A DNA stretch of 64,000 nucleotides from JBGANR01 sp044222225 (GCA_044222225.1 JBGANR010000010.1:1-64000), one strand, 5' to 3'. Shown: positions 1-8,776, counted from the first letter of the stretch. The notes: generated by a model not told the origin, from the sequence alone. A program made the numbers and translations.

Positions 1-96
1 CGCGCTGGCTCGTTCCTCGCCGGCGCTCCCGCCAAGCCCGATGCCAGCGGCCCGGCCGGGCATCCCCACACCGCGACGCGGGTCGCCGTCAGGTGC

Positions 97-534
97 TCAG
101 TCGACGATGTTCGGCACGCCGAGCTCGCGTAGCGCCGCGCGCAGTTTGACGGCGGCCGCGTCGAGGTCGGCGGCGTCGGCGGTGCGGCCGACGAGGGCGC
201 CCAGGTCGAAGTCGGCGAACTCGTTCGCGCCGAAGACGTGCAGGTGCACGTGCGGAACCTCGAGGCCGGCGATGAGGTAGCCGATGCGCGCGGGGGAGAA
301 GGCGGCGTCGACGCCGCGGCCGATCTGCTGCGCCACGGCGTTGAGCTTGGCGAACAGCGCCGGATCGATGCGCTGCCAGTGGTCGACCTGCGCGACCGGC
401 ACGACGAGGGTGTGCCCGGGCGTCGTCGGCGAGATCGTGAGGAAGGCGACGACCTCGTCGTCGCGGTACACGAACCGGCCCGGCAGGTCGCCGTTGATGA
501 TGTGGGTGAAGACGGAGGGCTGCGTGTCGCTCAT
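97..534 (-). CDS. HIT-family nucleotide-binding hydrolase
   Basis: This 145-residue protein belongs to the histidine triad family, whose members hydrolyse nucleoside phosphoramidates or dinucleotides in the cytoplasm. The triad is clear as PHVHLHVF at residues 94-101 (His95, His97, His99), and the N-terminal half has the usual SVFTHIINGDLPG-type opening. Length is normal for the family. I chose the ATG at 534 because homologues begin just before that opening; an in-frame ATG at 546 adds four residues and cannot be excluded. It is transcribed away from the glycosyltransferase gene that follows. In M. tuberculosis the equivalent gene (Rv0759c) lies next to phoPR, so phoR may sit just left of the window. 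The substrate cannot be told from sequence. Confidence 0.9.
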   Translation of the reverse strand: MSDTQPSVFTHIINGDLPGRFVYRDDEVVAFLTISPTTPGHTLVVPVAQVDHWQRIDPALFAKLNAVAQQIGRGVDAAFSPARIGYLIAGLEVPHVHLHVFGANEFADFDLGALVGRTADAADLDAAAVKLRAALRELGVPNIVD

Positions 535-629
535 GGTCGCAAGCATTCCATCCGTCGCGGTCCGTATTCACAGCGATCGGCCAGGCTTCCTCCACGTCCC
601 CGGAAGGTCCGGCCGCGACGCTGGCCGTC

Positions 630-1889
630 ATGAGCCACGAGAGAGCTACCCGCGGCGGTCCCGCAGCGCGGGATCACACCGAGATGATCGTCGTCCACGA
701 CGCGACGCGCCTGAACCCTGTCGTCGACGTCGTCGTGCCCGCGTACAACGAGGAGCGCGGCATCGCCGACTGCCTGCGGCTGCTGTCGGAGCGGCTCGCG
801 GCGCTGCCGTATCCGGCGCGGATCACCGTCGCCGACAACGCCAGCACCGATGCCACGCTGGCCACGGCCGTCCGGATCGCGCGGAGCCGCGACGACATCC
901 GCGTCGTCCACCTGCCGGAGAAGGGCCGCGGGCGGGCGCTCAAGGCGACCTGGCTGGCCAGCGACGCGGCCGTCGTCGCCTATCTGGACGTCGATCTGTC
1001 GACGGACCTCGACGCGCTCGAACCGCTCATCGCGCCGCTGGTCTCCGGGCACTCCGACATCGCGATCGGCACCCGGCTGGCGCATTCGGCCCGGGTGGTG
1101 CGCGGGGCCAAGCGCGAGTTCATCTCCCGCTCCTACAATCTGCTGCTGCGCACGACGATGGGTGCCCACTTCACCGACGCCCAGTGCGGTTTCAAAGCGA
1201 TGCGCGCCGAGGTCGCGGTCCATCTGCTGCCGCTGGTGGAGGACACCGGCTGGTTCTTCGACACCGAGGTGTTGGTGCTGGCCGAACGTGTGGGCCTGCG
1301 GATCAGCGAGGTGCCGGTCGACTGGATCGACGACCCCGATTCGAAGGTCGACATCGTGGCGACGGCCGTCGCCGACGTGCGCGGCTGCTGGCGGGTGGGG
1401 CGGGCCGTCGCCGCCGGGCGGCTGCCGCTGGCCGACCTGCGCGCGGCGATCGGCCGGGCGCCGATCGAGCCCCGGGTGGCGGGCGTCGAGACGGGCCTGA
1501 CGGGCCAGCTGGTGCGGTTCTGCGTCGTCGGCGCCGCGTCGACCCTCCTCTTCGCGCTGCTCTACCTCGCGCTGCATCCGGCGCTCGGCGCGCAGCCGGC
1601 CAACTTCGTCGCGCTGCTCGTCACCGCCGTCCTCAACACCGCGGCCAACCGCGCCTTCACCTTCGGTGTCCGCGGACGCGGCGGGGTGGTGGCTCACCAC
1701 GCGCACGGTATCGCGATCTTCCTCGCCGGCTGGGTGCTGACGTCGTCGGCGCTCCTGCTGCTGCACATCGTCTCGCCGGACGCCTCCCGGGCCGCCGACC
1801 TCGGCGTGCTCATCGTGGCGAACCTCGTCGCGACGCTCACCCGCTTCGTCGTGCTGCGGCGCGTCTTCCGCCCGGCGGTGACCGCATGA
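630..1889 (+). CDS. GT2 glycosyltransferase fused to GtrA-like membrane domain
   Basis: A 419-residue two-domain protein. Residues about 30-260 form a family 2 (dolichol-phosphate-mannose-synthase type) glycosyltransferase: VVVPAYNEE near 35-42, the nucleotide-sugar metal motif DVD at 120-122, and the QCGFKAMR acceptor-loop motif. Residues about 285-415 are a GtrA-like domain with four hydrophobic segments, typical of flipping or anchoring a polyprenyl-linked sugar. Such enzymes load a sugar from a nucleotide donor onto polyprenyl phosphate at the inner membrane face. The gene overlaps the GT39 gene after it by an ATGA, so the lipid-linked sugar is presumably used by that enzyme, like the ykcC/ykcB pair of Bacillus. 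The sugar is unknown. Confidence 0.88.
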   Translation: MSHERATRGGPAARDHTEMIVVHDATRLNPVVDVVVPAYNEERGIADCLRLLSERLAALPYPARITVADNASTDATLATAVRIARSRDDIRVVHLPEKGRGRALKATWLASDAAVVAYLDVDLSTDLDALEPLIAPLVSGHSDIAIGTRLAHSARVVRGAKREFISRSYNLLLRTTMGAHFTDAQCGFKAMRAEVAVHLLPLVEDTGWFFDTEVLVLAERVGLRISEVPVDWIDDPDSKVDIVATAVADVRGCWRVGRAVAAGRLPLADLRAAIGRAPIEPRVAGVETGLTGQLVRFCVVGAASTLLFALLYLALHPALGAQPANFVALLVTAVLNTAANRAFTFGVRGRGGVVAHHAHGIAIFLAGWVLTSSALLLLHIVSPDASRAADLGVLIVANLVATLTRFVVLRRVFRPAVTA

Positions 1890-4009
1890 CGGCCGTGGAT
1901 CCGGCGTCGGCCGGAACGCGCGGCGTGCCCGTGCTCGCGCGCCTGATCGCCCGCTTCGGCCGGCGGCAGGCGGAGCTGACGGTGCTGCTGCTGGCGACGG
2001 CGGGCCTCTACCTGTGGGCGCTCTCGCGCAACGGCTGGGGCAACGCCTTCTACGCGGCGGCCGAGCAGGCCGGTTCGCAGAGCTGGAAGGCGTGGTTCTT
2101 CGGCGCGTCGGACGCCGCGGGGAGCATCACCGTGGACAAGCCGCCGGCGTCCCTGTGGATCTCGGGGATCGCGGTGCGGATCTTCGGGCTGAACCCGTGG
2201 TCGATCCTCGTGCCGCAGGCGCTCATGGGCGTCGCGACGGTCGCGCTGCTCTACGCGATCGTGTCCCGGCGGTTCGGGCACGTCGCGGGGCTCGTCTCCG
2301 GCGCGACGCTGGCGCTGACGCCCATCGCCGTCGTCATGTTCCGCTTCAACAACCCGGACGCCCTGCTCGTGCTGCTCATGACGGCGTCCGTGTGGGCATT
2401 GTTGCGGGGCATCGAGGACGGCCGCGTCCGCTGGATGATCGCGTGCGGCGGGTTCGTCGGACTGGCGTTCCTCACCAAGCAGTTGCAGGCGTTCCTCGTC
2501 GTGCCGCCGCTCGCGCTGACCTATCTACTGTTCGGCCGGCCGGGGATCGGCCGCCGCATCGGGCATCTGTTCGCGGCGCTCGGCGCGCTGATCGCCGGCG
2601 CGGGCTGGTGGGTCGCCGTCGTGACGCTGTGGCCGGCCGATTCGCGGCCGTACATCGGCGGCTCGCAGAGCAACTCGTTCCTCGAGCTCACCTTCGGTTA
2701 CAACGGCCTCGGCCGGCTCAACGGTGACGAGCGGGGCAGCGTCGGCGGCGGGGCGCTGCGCGAGAGCGTCGGCAGTGGCATCGGGGACGGCGGAGAGTAC
2801 GGCCTGTCCGATCTGTGGGGTGTTCCGGACACCGTCGGCGTGCGCGGCGGTCCCGGCGGCGGCTGGGGCCAGACCGGTTTGCTGCGCATGTTCGACGCCG
2901 AGCAGGGCGGCCAGATCGCCTGGCTCATCCCGACGGCCCTCATCCTCGCCGTCGCGGGCCTCGTCCTGATCGGACGCGTCTCCTGGCGTGACGCCGAGAA
3001 CCGATCCGATCCGGCCCGGGCCCAGCTCGCCGTCTGGATGCTGTGGCTGGTCGAGACGATGGCCTTCTTCAGCTTCATGAAGGGGATCTTCCACGCGTAT
3101 TACACCGTCGCGCTGGCGCCGGCGGTGGCCGCGCTCGTCGGTGCCGGTTCGGCGCTGCTGTGGCGCCGGCGCGAGCGGATGTGGGTGCGCTGGGCCGGGG
3201 CCGCGGCCGTGCTCGCCGCGGGCGGCATGGCGTACGTGCTGCTGGCACGGACGCCGGACTTCGCGCCGTGGCTGCGGTGGGTGATCGCCGTCGCCGCGGT
3301 GGTGGCGGCGGTCGGCTTCGTGGTGCCGAAGGCCGGGCGGTTCGCGGCGGTGTTCGCCGGCGTCGCGTTCGCGGTGACGATCGCCGGCCCGGCCGCGTAC
3401 GCGGCCCATACCGTCGCCGACTCGAAGCAGGGCGCCATCATCTCGGCCGGCCCGCAGGTGCGCGGCGGCGGCTTCGGCGGAATGCCGATGGCCGGGCGGA
3501 CGCGCGACGGCCGCGGCGGGACCGGGCAGACGATGCCGGGCCGGCAGATGCCCGGGCAGGCGATGCCGGGGCAGCCCGGGCAGATCACGCCCGGCCTGGA
3601 GGCCGACGCGACGCGGGGCGGCCCGGCGGGCGGGCTGCTGCGCGGCAGCACGCCGAGTGCCCAGGTCGTCGAGGTGCTGTCGGCGAATGCGTCGGACTAC
3701 ATGTGGGTGGCGGCGGCCGTCGGCAGCAACAGCGCGGCCGGCTACCAGTTGGCGACGCAGCATTCGGTGATGCCGATCGGCGGCTTCAACGGCACCGATC
3801 CGTCGCCGACGCTCGAGCAGTTCCAGCGATACGTGGCCGCGGGCGCGATCCACTATTTCATCGCCTCGGGCGGCGGCCCCGGCGGCGGCGGGGGCTTCTC
3901 GGACGGGGAGCGCGGGACGTCGCAGCAGATCCGCGAATGGGTGACGGCGACGTTCCCGGCGGTGACGATCGACGGTGTCACGCTGTACGACCTGACGGCG
4001 CCGTACTGA
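1886..4009 (+). CDS. GT39 (ArnT/PMT-like) membrane glycosyltransferase
   Basis: A 707-residue polytopic membrane protein of the ArnT/PMT class, which moves a sugar from a polyprenyl-phosphate carrier to an acceptor outside the membrane. The first loop carries the family pattern ITVDKPPASLW near residues 81-91, with about ten hydrophobic segments up to residue about 510. A Gly/Met/Pro/Gln-rich linker (about 520-590, with MPGRQMPGQAMPGQ-type repeats) leads to a C-terminal soluble domain ending at residue 707. The start is the ATG whose last two bases form the stop of the preceding gene, so the two are translationally coupled. No antisense frame here looks real. The acceptor could be a cell-wall glycan, lipid or protein. 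Confidence 0.88.
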   Translation: MTAVDPASAGTRGVPVLARLIARFGRRQAELTVLLLATAGLYLWALSRNGWGNAFYAAAEQAGSQSWKAWFFGASDAAGSITVDKPPASLWISGIAVRIFGLNPWSILVPQALMGVATVALLYAIVSRRFGHVAGLVSGATLALTPIAVVMFRFNNPDALLVLLMTASVWALLRGIEDGRVRWMIACGGFVGLAFLTKQLQAFLVVPPLALTYLLFGRPGIGRRIGHLFAALGALIAGAGWWVAVVTLWPADSRPYIGGSQSNSFLELTFGYNGLGRLNGDERGSVGGGALRESVGSGIGDGGEYGLSDLWGVPDTVGVRGGPGGGWGQTGLLRMFDAEQGGQIAWLIPTALILAVAGLVLIGRVSWRDAENRSDPARAQLAVWMLWLVETMAFFSFMKGIFHAYYTVALAPAVAALVGAGSALLWRRRERMWVRWAGAAAVLAAGGMAYVLLARTPDFAPWLRWVIAVAAVVAAVGFVVPKAGRFAAVFAGVAFAVTIAGPAAYAAHTVADSKQGAIISAGPQVRGGGFGGMPMAGRTRDGRGGTGQTMPGRQMPGQAMPGQPGQITPGLEADATRGGPAGGLLRGSTPSAQVVEVLSANASDYMWVAAAVGSNSAAGYQLATQHSVMPIGGFNGTDPSPTLEQFQRYVAAGAIHYFIASGGGPGGGGGFSDGERGTSQQIREWVTATFPAVTIDGVTLYDLTAPY

Positions 4010-4019
4010 CCTGCCGCGA

Positions 4020-4052
4020 CGCCGCGAGGCCCGGTCTGCGGGTCGCGCGGCG
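4020..4052 (+). terminator. Hairpin after the GT39 gene
   Basis: An inverted repeat ten bases after the GT39 stop pairs CGCCGCG with CGCGGCG, then, after a 3x3 internal loop, CCCG with CGGG around a 5-nt loop. There is no T-run, which is usual for terminators in this kind of genome. Confidence 0.45.
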
Positions 4053-4146
4053 CCGCCGGCCGGGCGCGGTGTCAAGGGGAGATTGCCGGGGAGTGTCGCG
4101 GTTGTCACGATTCGCGATCGAGTCGGCCGAGGTGGACGACATCATC

Positions 4147-4152
4147 TACGCT
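4147..4152 (+). promoter_or_regulatory. -10 element of a leaderless puuE transcript
   Basis: TACGCT lies 6 nt before the GTG at 4159, with no ribosome-binding site between, the geometry of an mRNA beginning at its start codon. This decided the start chosen for the allantoinase over the upstream in-frame GTG at 4093. Confidence 0.55.
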
Positions 4153-4158
4153 CGCGAC

Positions 4159-5112
4159 GTGAGTGGACCGGTATCGGAGTTCGTCACGGGCGGCGACTAT
4201 CCGCGTGACCTCGTCGGCTACGGCCGCACCCCGCCGGACCCGCGGTGGCCCGGCGGGGCGCGGATCGCCGTGCAGTTCGTCCTCAATTACGAGGAGGGCG
4301 CGGAGAACAACGTGCTCGACGGCGACCGTTTCTCGGAGGTCTTCCTCTCCGAGTTGACGCCGGCCGAGCCGTTCCCCAATCGGCACATGTCGATGGAGTC
4401 GATCTACGAGTACGGCAGCCGGGCGGGGTTGTGGCGGGTGCTGCGGATCTTCGAGCGCCGCGACCTGCCGCTGACGGTGTTCGCGGTCGCCGTCGCGATG
4501 GCCCGCAACCCGGAGGCCGTGGCGGCGTTCGGCGAACTCGGCCACGAGATCGCCTGCCACGGGCTGCGCTGGCGCTCGTACCAGTCGATCGATCCGCACG
4601 TCGAGCGCGAGGACATGGCGCACGCCGTCGCGATCCTCACCGAGCTCACCGGTTCGGCGCCGCTCGGCTGGTACACGGGCCGCGATTCGCCGCAGACGCG
4701 CCGGCTCGTCGTCGAACACGGTGGTTTCGTCTACGACTCGGACTCCTACGCCGACGACCTGCCCTACTGGACGCGCGTCGACCGGCGCGGCGAGAGCGTC
4801 GACCATCTGGTCGTGCCGTACACGCTGGAGACCAACGACATGCGGTTCTCCTCGCCGGCCGGGTTCGCCAACGGCGACGAGTTCTTCGCCCACCTGCGGG
4901 ACGCCTTCGACACGCTGTACCGCGAGGGCCTCGACGGCGCGCCGAAGATGATGTCCGTCGGCCTGCACTGCCGGATCGTCGGACGCCCCTCCCGGGCGCG
5001 CTCGCTGGAGCGCTTCCTCGACCACGTCATGGCCCACGACGACGTCTGGGTCGCCCGGCGGATCGACATCGCCGAGCATTGGCGACGCACCCACCCGCCC
5101 GGGCGTGCCTGA
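4159..5112 (+). CDS. puuE: PuuE-type allantoinase (polysaccharide deacetylase fold)
   Basis: A 317-residue cytoplasmic enzyme of the NodB/polysaccharide-deacetylase fold. It looks like PuuE, the metal-independent allantoinase that opens allantoin to allantoate. The N-terminal block with DLVGYGRTPPDPRWPGGARIAVQFVLNYEEGAE is the typical PuuE opening (read at residues about 14-50), and GHEIACHGLRW with YQSID follows near 130-145. Length fits the 300-320 residues of that group. Its neighbours support the call: a hydantoin/allantoin-type racemase, an NCS1 permease and a GntR regulator lie within 4 kb. Genes for allantoate breakdown are not in the window. A different cyclic amide substrate is possible. 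Confidence 0.8.
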   Translation: MSGPVSEFVTGGDYPRDLVGYGRTPPDPRWPGGARIAVQFVLNYEEGAENNVLDGDRFSEVFLSELTPAEPFPNRHMSMESIYEYGSRAGLWRVLRIFERRDLPLTVFAVAVAMARNPEAVAAFGELGHEIACHGLRWRSYQSIDPHVEREDMAHAVAILTELTGSAPLGWYTGRDSPQTRRLVVEHGGFVYDSDSYADDLPYWTRVDRRGESVDHLVVPYTLETNDMRFSSPAGFANGDEFFAHLRDAFDTLYREGLDGAPKMMSVGLHCRIVGRPSRARSLERFLDHVMAHDDVWVARRIDIAEHWRRTHPPGRA

Positions 5113-5148
5113 CCGGCCCGTTTCGGGCAGGTGTGCTACTCAGGAGAG

Positions 5149-5496
5149 ATGAATCCGGCCGGTTTCGTTGCTTTCGCATGTGTTCTCGGCTCGGCGCTCA
5201 TGGCCTGGGTGGCGTCCGTCGGAAGGCGCGGCCTGGCGACGGACCGCGAGTACTACGGGGATCGCATGCCGGAGCGCGTCCGTCGCGACCCGGAATCACG
5301 CGCGTCGGCCAACCGGCTCGTGTTCCGGTGGTGCGCCCTCGCGTCCGTGCTGTGTCTGACGCCGCTGGCCGGCATGGCGCCGTATCTGCTGTCGGACTGG
5401 ACCGAGCCGTCGACGCCGGAGCTGGTGATCGCCGTGCTCACCGTACTGGCGGCGACGGCGATGGCCGAGTACCCGTTCCACAAGCTCAAGCGCTGA
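5149..5496 (+). CDS. Small membrane protein, unknown function
   Basis: A 115-residue protein I do not recognise. It has an N-terminal hydrophobic helix (about residues 4-22), a basic and acidic hydrophilic loop (about 24-55, RRGLATDREYYGDRMPERVRRDPESR region), and two further hydrophobic segments (about 58-78 and 88-105) before a basic C-terminus. The ATG at 5149 is preceded closely by AGGAGAG; a GTG at 5131 would add six residues. It follows the allantoinase by 36 nt on the same strand and could be cotranscribed with it, but the family resemblance needed for a function is lacking. Confidence 0.7.
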   Translation: MNPAGFVAFACVLGSALMAWVASVGRRGLATDREYYGDRMPERVRRDPESRASANRLVFRWCALASVLCLTPLAGMAPYLLSDWTEPSTPELVIAVLTVLAATAMAEYPFHKLKR

Positions 5497-5566
5497 TCGG
5501 CCATATCCAGGGACGACTGCCATGGTCATGACCTTGGCCGCTGTCCACGGGTATGGCCGATCAGCG
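5491..5566. terminator. Two-way inverted-repeat terminator
   Basis: Perfect 15-bp arms CGCTGATCGGCCATA (5491-5505) and its complement (5552-5566) enclose a 46-nt loop holding a second palindrome around GGTCATGACC. The left arm contains the stop of the small membrane protein gene and the right arm ends two bases before the stop of the racemase gene, so it serves both converging genes. Confidence 0.6.
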
Positions 5567-5567
5567 T

Positions 5568-6299
5568 TCAGCTCAGCTCGAAGTCCGTCAACAGTCCCGT
5601 GTAGCGCTTCGGCAGCGGGCGGGCGTATTCGCCGGCGGTGGACGTCGTCAGCCCGAGTCGGACCAGCGACTCGACGAGCGTCGTGGCGGCCGCGACGCCG
5701 TCGACGACGGGGACGCCCAGCTCGGCCGACAGGTCGGCGCACAGGTCGGCCATGCCGGCGCAGCCGAGGACGATCGCCTCGCTGCGGTCGGCCGCGAGCG
5801 CCGCGCGGCAGGCGGCGAGGATCGTCGCCCGGGCAGCGGGGTCGGTCTCCAGGTCGAGGACCGCGATCTCGCAGGCGTGGACGCCGCCGCAGAAGCCCGC
5901 CATGCCGTAGCGATGGGAGAGTTCCTCGGCGCGTCCGATCGTCCGGCCGAGCGTCGTGACCACCGAGAACCGCCGGGCGAGCAGGCTCGCGACGTGCATC
6001 GCGGCCTCGGCGATGCCGACGACGGGCCCGCGGGCGAGTTCGCGCGCCGCGTCGAGGCCGGGATCGCCGAAGCAGGCGACGACGTAGCCGTCGACGCCCT
6101 CGGCCTCGCCGCGCCGGATCTCGGTGAGCAGCCCCGGGACGGCGAGCGCCTCGTCGTAATGGCTCTCGATCGACGCCGGCCCCATCGTCGAGTTGACGGC
6201 GTCGACGACCGTGCCCGCGGCGATGACGCCGCGGGCACAGTCTTCGATCAGAGCCGTCATCGACGCCGAGGTGTTCGGGTTGATGACGCGCAACCGCAT
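5568..6299 (-). CDS. Asp/Glu/hydantoin racemase family protein, probable allantoin racemase
   Basis: A 243-residue cofactor-independent racemase of the Asp/Glu/hydantoin family. These enzymes use two cysteines as acid and base; here they are Cys76 (VVACFGDPG) and Cys180 (IVLGCAGMADL). The opening RVINPNTSASM is characteristic of the hydantoin/allantoin racemase branch. Its ATG overlaps the stop of the NCS1 permease by four bases, so the two are cotranslated. With the nearby allantoinase this suggests interconversion of allantoin enantiomers, though a hydantoin role is equally possible on sequence alone. Length is normal. Confidence 0.85.
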   Translation of the reverse strand: MRLRVINPNTSASMTALIEDCARGVIAAGTVVDAVNSTMGPASIESHYDEALAVPGLLTEIRRGEAEGVDGYVVACFGDPGLDAARELARGPVVGIAEAAMHVASLLARRFSVVTTLGRTIGRAEELSHRYGMAGFCGGVHACEIAVLDLETDPAARATILAACRAALAADRSEAIVLGCAGMADLCADLSAELGVPVVDGVAAATTLVESLVRLGLTTSTAGEYARPLPKRYTGLLTDFELS

Positions 6300-7858
6300 C
6301 AGACGGTCTCCTCCTCGGGCAGCGGGGGCACACGAACGGCGAGCTTCGTCTTGGTCGCCAGGTAGTAGTACAGCCCGAAGCCGACGGCGCAGCCGATGAA
6401 CCAACTGTACTTCGAGGCCGTCGCCATGCCGGCCACGCTCGGCAGTGCCGAGACGGCGCCGTTGAACAGGACCGTGAACATCGCCAGCGCGGCGCCGGCG
6501 ATCGTCGCGTACACGGCGGCCGGGTTGTATCCGCGCTTGTACCAGTAGGCGCCGATCGGCGACATCGTGAAGAGATCGTCGATGTTGATCTTCTGCTTAC
6601 GCACGAGGTAGTAGTCGGCGATGAGGATGCCGAAGAGCGGTCCGATGAAGGCGCCGAGGGTCTCCAGGGTGAGGTGGATGACCTCCGGGTTGTTGTAGAG
6701 ATTCCACGGCGTCAGCAGCACGGAGCCGATGGCCGCGATCATTCCGCCCGCGCGGAAGCTGATCTTCTGCGGATTGACGTTGGAGAAGTCGAAGGCGGGC
6801 GAGATGAAGTTCGCGATGATGTTGATGCCGATCGTCGCGATGGTGAAGGTCAGCGCGCCGAGCACGATGGCGAAGGTGCTGTCGATGTGGGCGACGGTCT
6901 CGACGGGATCGGTCATGAGCTTGCCGAACACCGGCAGCGTCAAGGACGCCGTGACGACCACGAGGATCGAGAAGACGAGGAAGTTGAGCGGCAGACCGAG
7001 GAAGTTGCCCTTCTTCACCGACTTGAACGAGTTGCCGTAGCGGGCGAAGTCGCCGAAGTTGAGCATCGGTCCGGAGAAGTACGAGACGACGAGCGCGATG
7101 GCGCTGAGCATGACCGGGATCGAGGAGAGTCCGGTGTGCTCGACCTCACCGAGATTGAGGTTGATGGCGCCCCAGCCGGCCTTATAGATGAGGTACCCGC
7201 AGAGCATGATCATGACGACGTAGACGGCGGGGCCGCAGAAGTCGATGAACCGGCGGATCGACTCCATGCCGCCCATGAACACGAGGGCCTGCAGCACCCA
7301 GAGCAGCGCGAACGACACCCAGCCGAGGAGCGGCAGGCCGAGGAAGCCGTAGTCCGCGAGGACGGCGTACTTGGCGAGCGACGGGAACAGCTTGATGAGC
7401 ACCACGTCGAGTGCCGCCGACGCGAGATAGGTCTGGATGCCGTACCAGGCGACGGCGATGAGGCCGCGGATGATCGCGGGGATGTTGGCACCCTTGACGC
7501 CGAACACGAAGCGGCAGACCACCGGGTAGGGCACGCCCGTCGCCTGCGAGGGCTTGGCGACGAGGTTGCAGAAGAAGTTGACGATGACGATGCCGACGAC
7601 GAGCGAGATGAGCACCTGCCAGCTGGCCAGCCCGAGGGCGAAGAGCGAGCCGGCGGTGACGTAGCCGCCGACGCTGTGCACGTCGGACATCCAGAAGGCG
7701 AAGAAGTTGTAGGTGGTCCAGTGCTGCTTCTTCAGCGGAGCGAGATCGTCGTTGGTCAGTGCCGGGTCGTAGCCGGGCTTGATGTTCACGGCATATGTCG
7801 TGTCCGGCTCGTCCGCGGGTTCTGCGGGCGGTGCGCCCGGTGTAGTGGTTTGCGTCAT
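6299..7858 (-). CDS. NCS1-family permease (allantoin/hydantoin/purine type)
   Basis: A 519-residue, 12-helix secondary transporter of the nucleobase:cation symporter-1 family. After a hydrophilic 45-residue N-terminus comes the family block KKQHWTTYNFFAFWMSDVHS; the substrate-stacking segment AWYGIQTYLAS (Trp138 and Gln142) corresponds to the Trp/Gln pair that binds hydantoin in Mhp1. The gene is followed with a 4-nt overlap by the racemase and preceded by the GntR regulator on the same strand, with a 207-nt spacer that holds a palindrome. The context favours uptake of allantoin or a related ureide. The exact ligand cannot be read off. Confidence 0.9.
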   Translation of the reverse strand: MTQTTTPGAPPAEPADEPDTTYAVNIKPGYDPALTNDDLAPLKKQHWTTYNFFAFWMSDVHSVGGYVTAGSLFALGLASWQVLISLVVGIVIVNFFCNLVAKPSQATGVPYPVVCRFVFGVKGANIPAIIRGLIAVAWYGIQTYLASAALDVVLIKLFPSLAKYAVLADYGFLGLPLLGWVSFALLWVLQALVFMGGMESIRRFIDFCGPAVYVVMIMLCGYLIYKAGWGAINLNLGEVEHTGLSSIPVMLSAIALVVSYFSGPMLNFGDFARYGNSFKSVKKGNFLGLPLNFLVFSILVVVTASLTLPVFGKLMTDPVETVAHIDSTFAIVLGALTFTIATIGINIIANFISPAFDFSNVNPQKISFRAGGMIAAIGSVLLTPWNLYNNPEVIHLTLETLGAFIGPLFGILIADYYLVRKQKINIDDLFTMSPIGAYWYKRGYNPAAVYATIAGAALAMFTVLFNGAVSALPSVAGMATASKYSWFIGCAVGFGLYYYLATKTKLAVRVPPLPEEETV

Positions 7859-7938
7859 GTCGTCCGTCCGATACGAGTCGAAGCGATGGTTCGCGGCCCT
7901 GGGAACCGAGTGGTGCGTCGACGGAAAGGGCCCTACCA

Positions 7939-8043
7939 GAAACGGTTTCCGCCGGCGGCTGTCTCGGACGCTATTGGTTGGCTATTGCAGCACGATAGCC
8001 ACGTGTTTCCGGTATGTTTCGGCGCACATATATCGCGATATAT
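7939..8043. promoter_or_regulatory. Promoter/operator region of the NCS1-racemase operon
   Basis: The 207-nt spacer between GntR and NCS1 contains a perfect 16-bp palindrome ATATATCGCGATATAT (8028-8043), strikingly A/T-rich in this genome; a GGCTAT-N9-ATAGCC inverted repeat (7980-8000); and GAAAC-G-GTTTC (7939-7949). The 16-mer is the best candidate for the site of the GntR protein encoded beside it. Confidence 0.5.
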
Positions 8044-8065
8044 CCCTGGTTCGCGGTGCGGACGT

Positions 8066-8776
8066 TTACGGAGCGAGCAGTCCGAGATCGGCCGGCAGCG
8101 TCGTGATGACGGAGTTGAGGCGCCGGTTGTGCTCGGTCGCGGCCGTGATGAGCTCGGCTTCGTCGCGGGCCGTGAAGGCGGTGAGCATCCGCCGGTGATC
8201 GTCGTGCAGCTCGCGTCGGTGCTCGGCCGAGACGTGGACCATCGGCTGGATCGGCTCGGTGAGGTTCCATGCGCCGTCGAGCATGTGGAGCAGCCGCAGC
8301 ATCCGCGACGGCCGGGTGAGCGCCATGTGGAAGTCGCGGGACAGGCGGTTGTAGGCCAGGGGGTCCTCGTCGCGGATGGCGGCGTCGAGCGCTTCGGCGA
8401 CGGATGTCGCGACGGCCCGGTCGGAGTCCGACGCGGCGGCCACGGCCGCACCGAGCGCGGCGGACTCCAGTGATTCGCGGACGATGTACAACTCGCGCAG
8501 CTCCTGCGCCGTCAGCTGCGCGATCGCGTACCCGCCGCGCGGACTGTGCTGGACGAGCCCTTCGCCCTGCAGGATCTTGAGCGCCTCCCGCACGGGGATC
8601 GCGCTGACCCCGAACGTCGTCGCGACCTCCCCGACCGGGATCGTGCTGCCCGGTGGCACGCCGGCCGAGAGGATCGTCCGACGCAGCTCGGCGAGGATAT
8701 CGGCCGCCGAACCGCCCGCATCGGGCACGACGAGCGCCGCGAGCAGCGGGGCACGACGACGTGGCGGGACCGACAT
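8066..8776 (-). CDS. GntR/FadR-family transcriptional regulator
   Basis: A 236-residue regulator. Residues about 22-92 form the winged helix of the GntR family (ILAELRRTILSAGVPPGS, then EVATTFGVSAIPVREALKIL). The C-terminal part is an all-helical FCD ligand domain with the metal-site residues spread over DFHMALT, the histidine-rich stretch EHRRELHDDHRRM and EHNRR. It lies upstream of the NCS1 permease and racemase genes on the same strand and probably controls them in response to allantoin or a breakdown product. Its own start looks leaderless: TAACGT (8784-8789) lies 7 nt before the ATG. Confidence 0.88.
   Translation of the reverse strand: MSVPPRRRAPLLAALVVPDAGGSAADILAELRRTILSAGVPPGSTIPVGEVATTFGVSAIPVREALKILQGEGLVQHSPRGGYAIAQLTAQELRELYIVRESLESAALGAAVAAASDSDRAVATSVAEALDAAIRDEDPLAYNRLSRDFHMALTRPSRMLRLLHMLDGAWNLTEPIQPMVHVSAEHRRELHDDHRRMLTAFTARDEAELITAATEHNRRLNSVITTLPADLGLLAP

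Noticed and set aside
1..96. Possible 3' end of a gene entering from the left
   Set aside because: Plus-strand frames are open but the short translations do not match the end of a sensor kinase or any family I know, so no feature is claimed.
2525..4108. A 527-codon frame antisense to the GT39 gene
   Set aside because: Shadow of a well-supported membrane enzyme; Arg/Pro-rich with no motifs.
4093..4158. Upstream GTG start for the allantoinase
   Set aside because: It would add 22 non-conserved residues and lacks a ribosome-binding site, while the GTG at 4159 has a well-placed -10.
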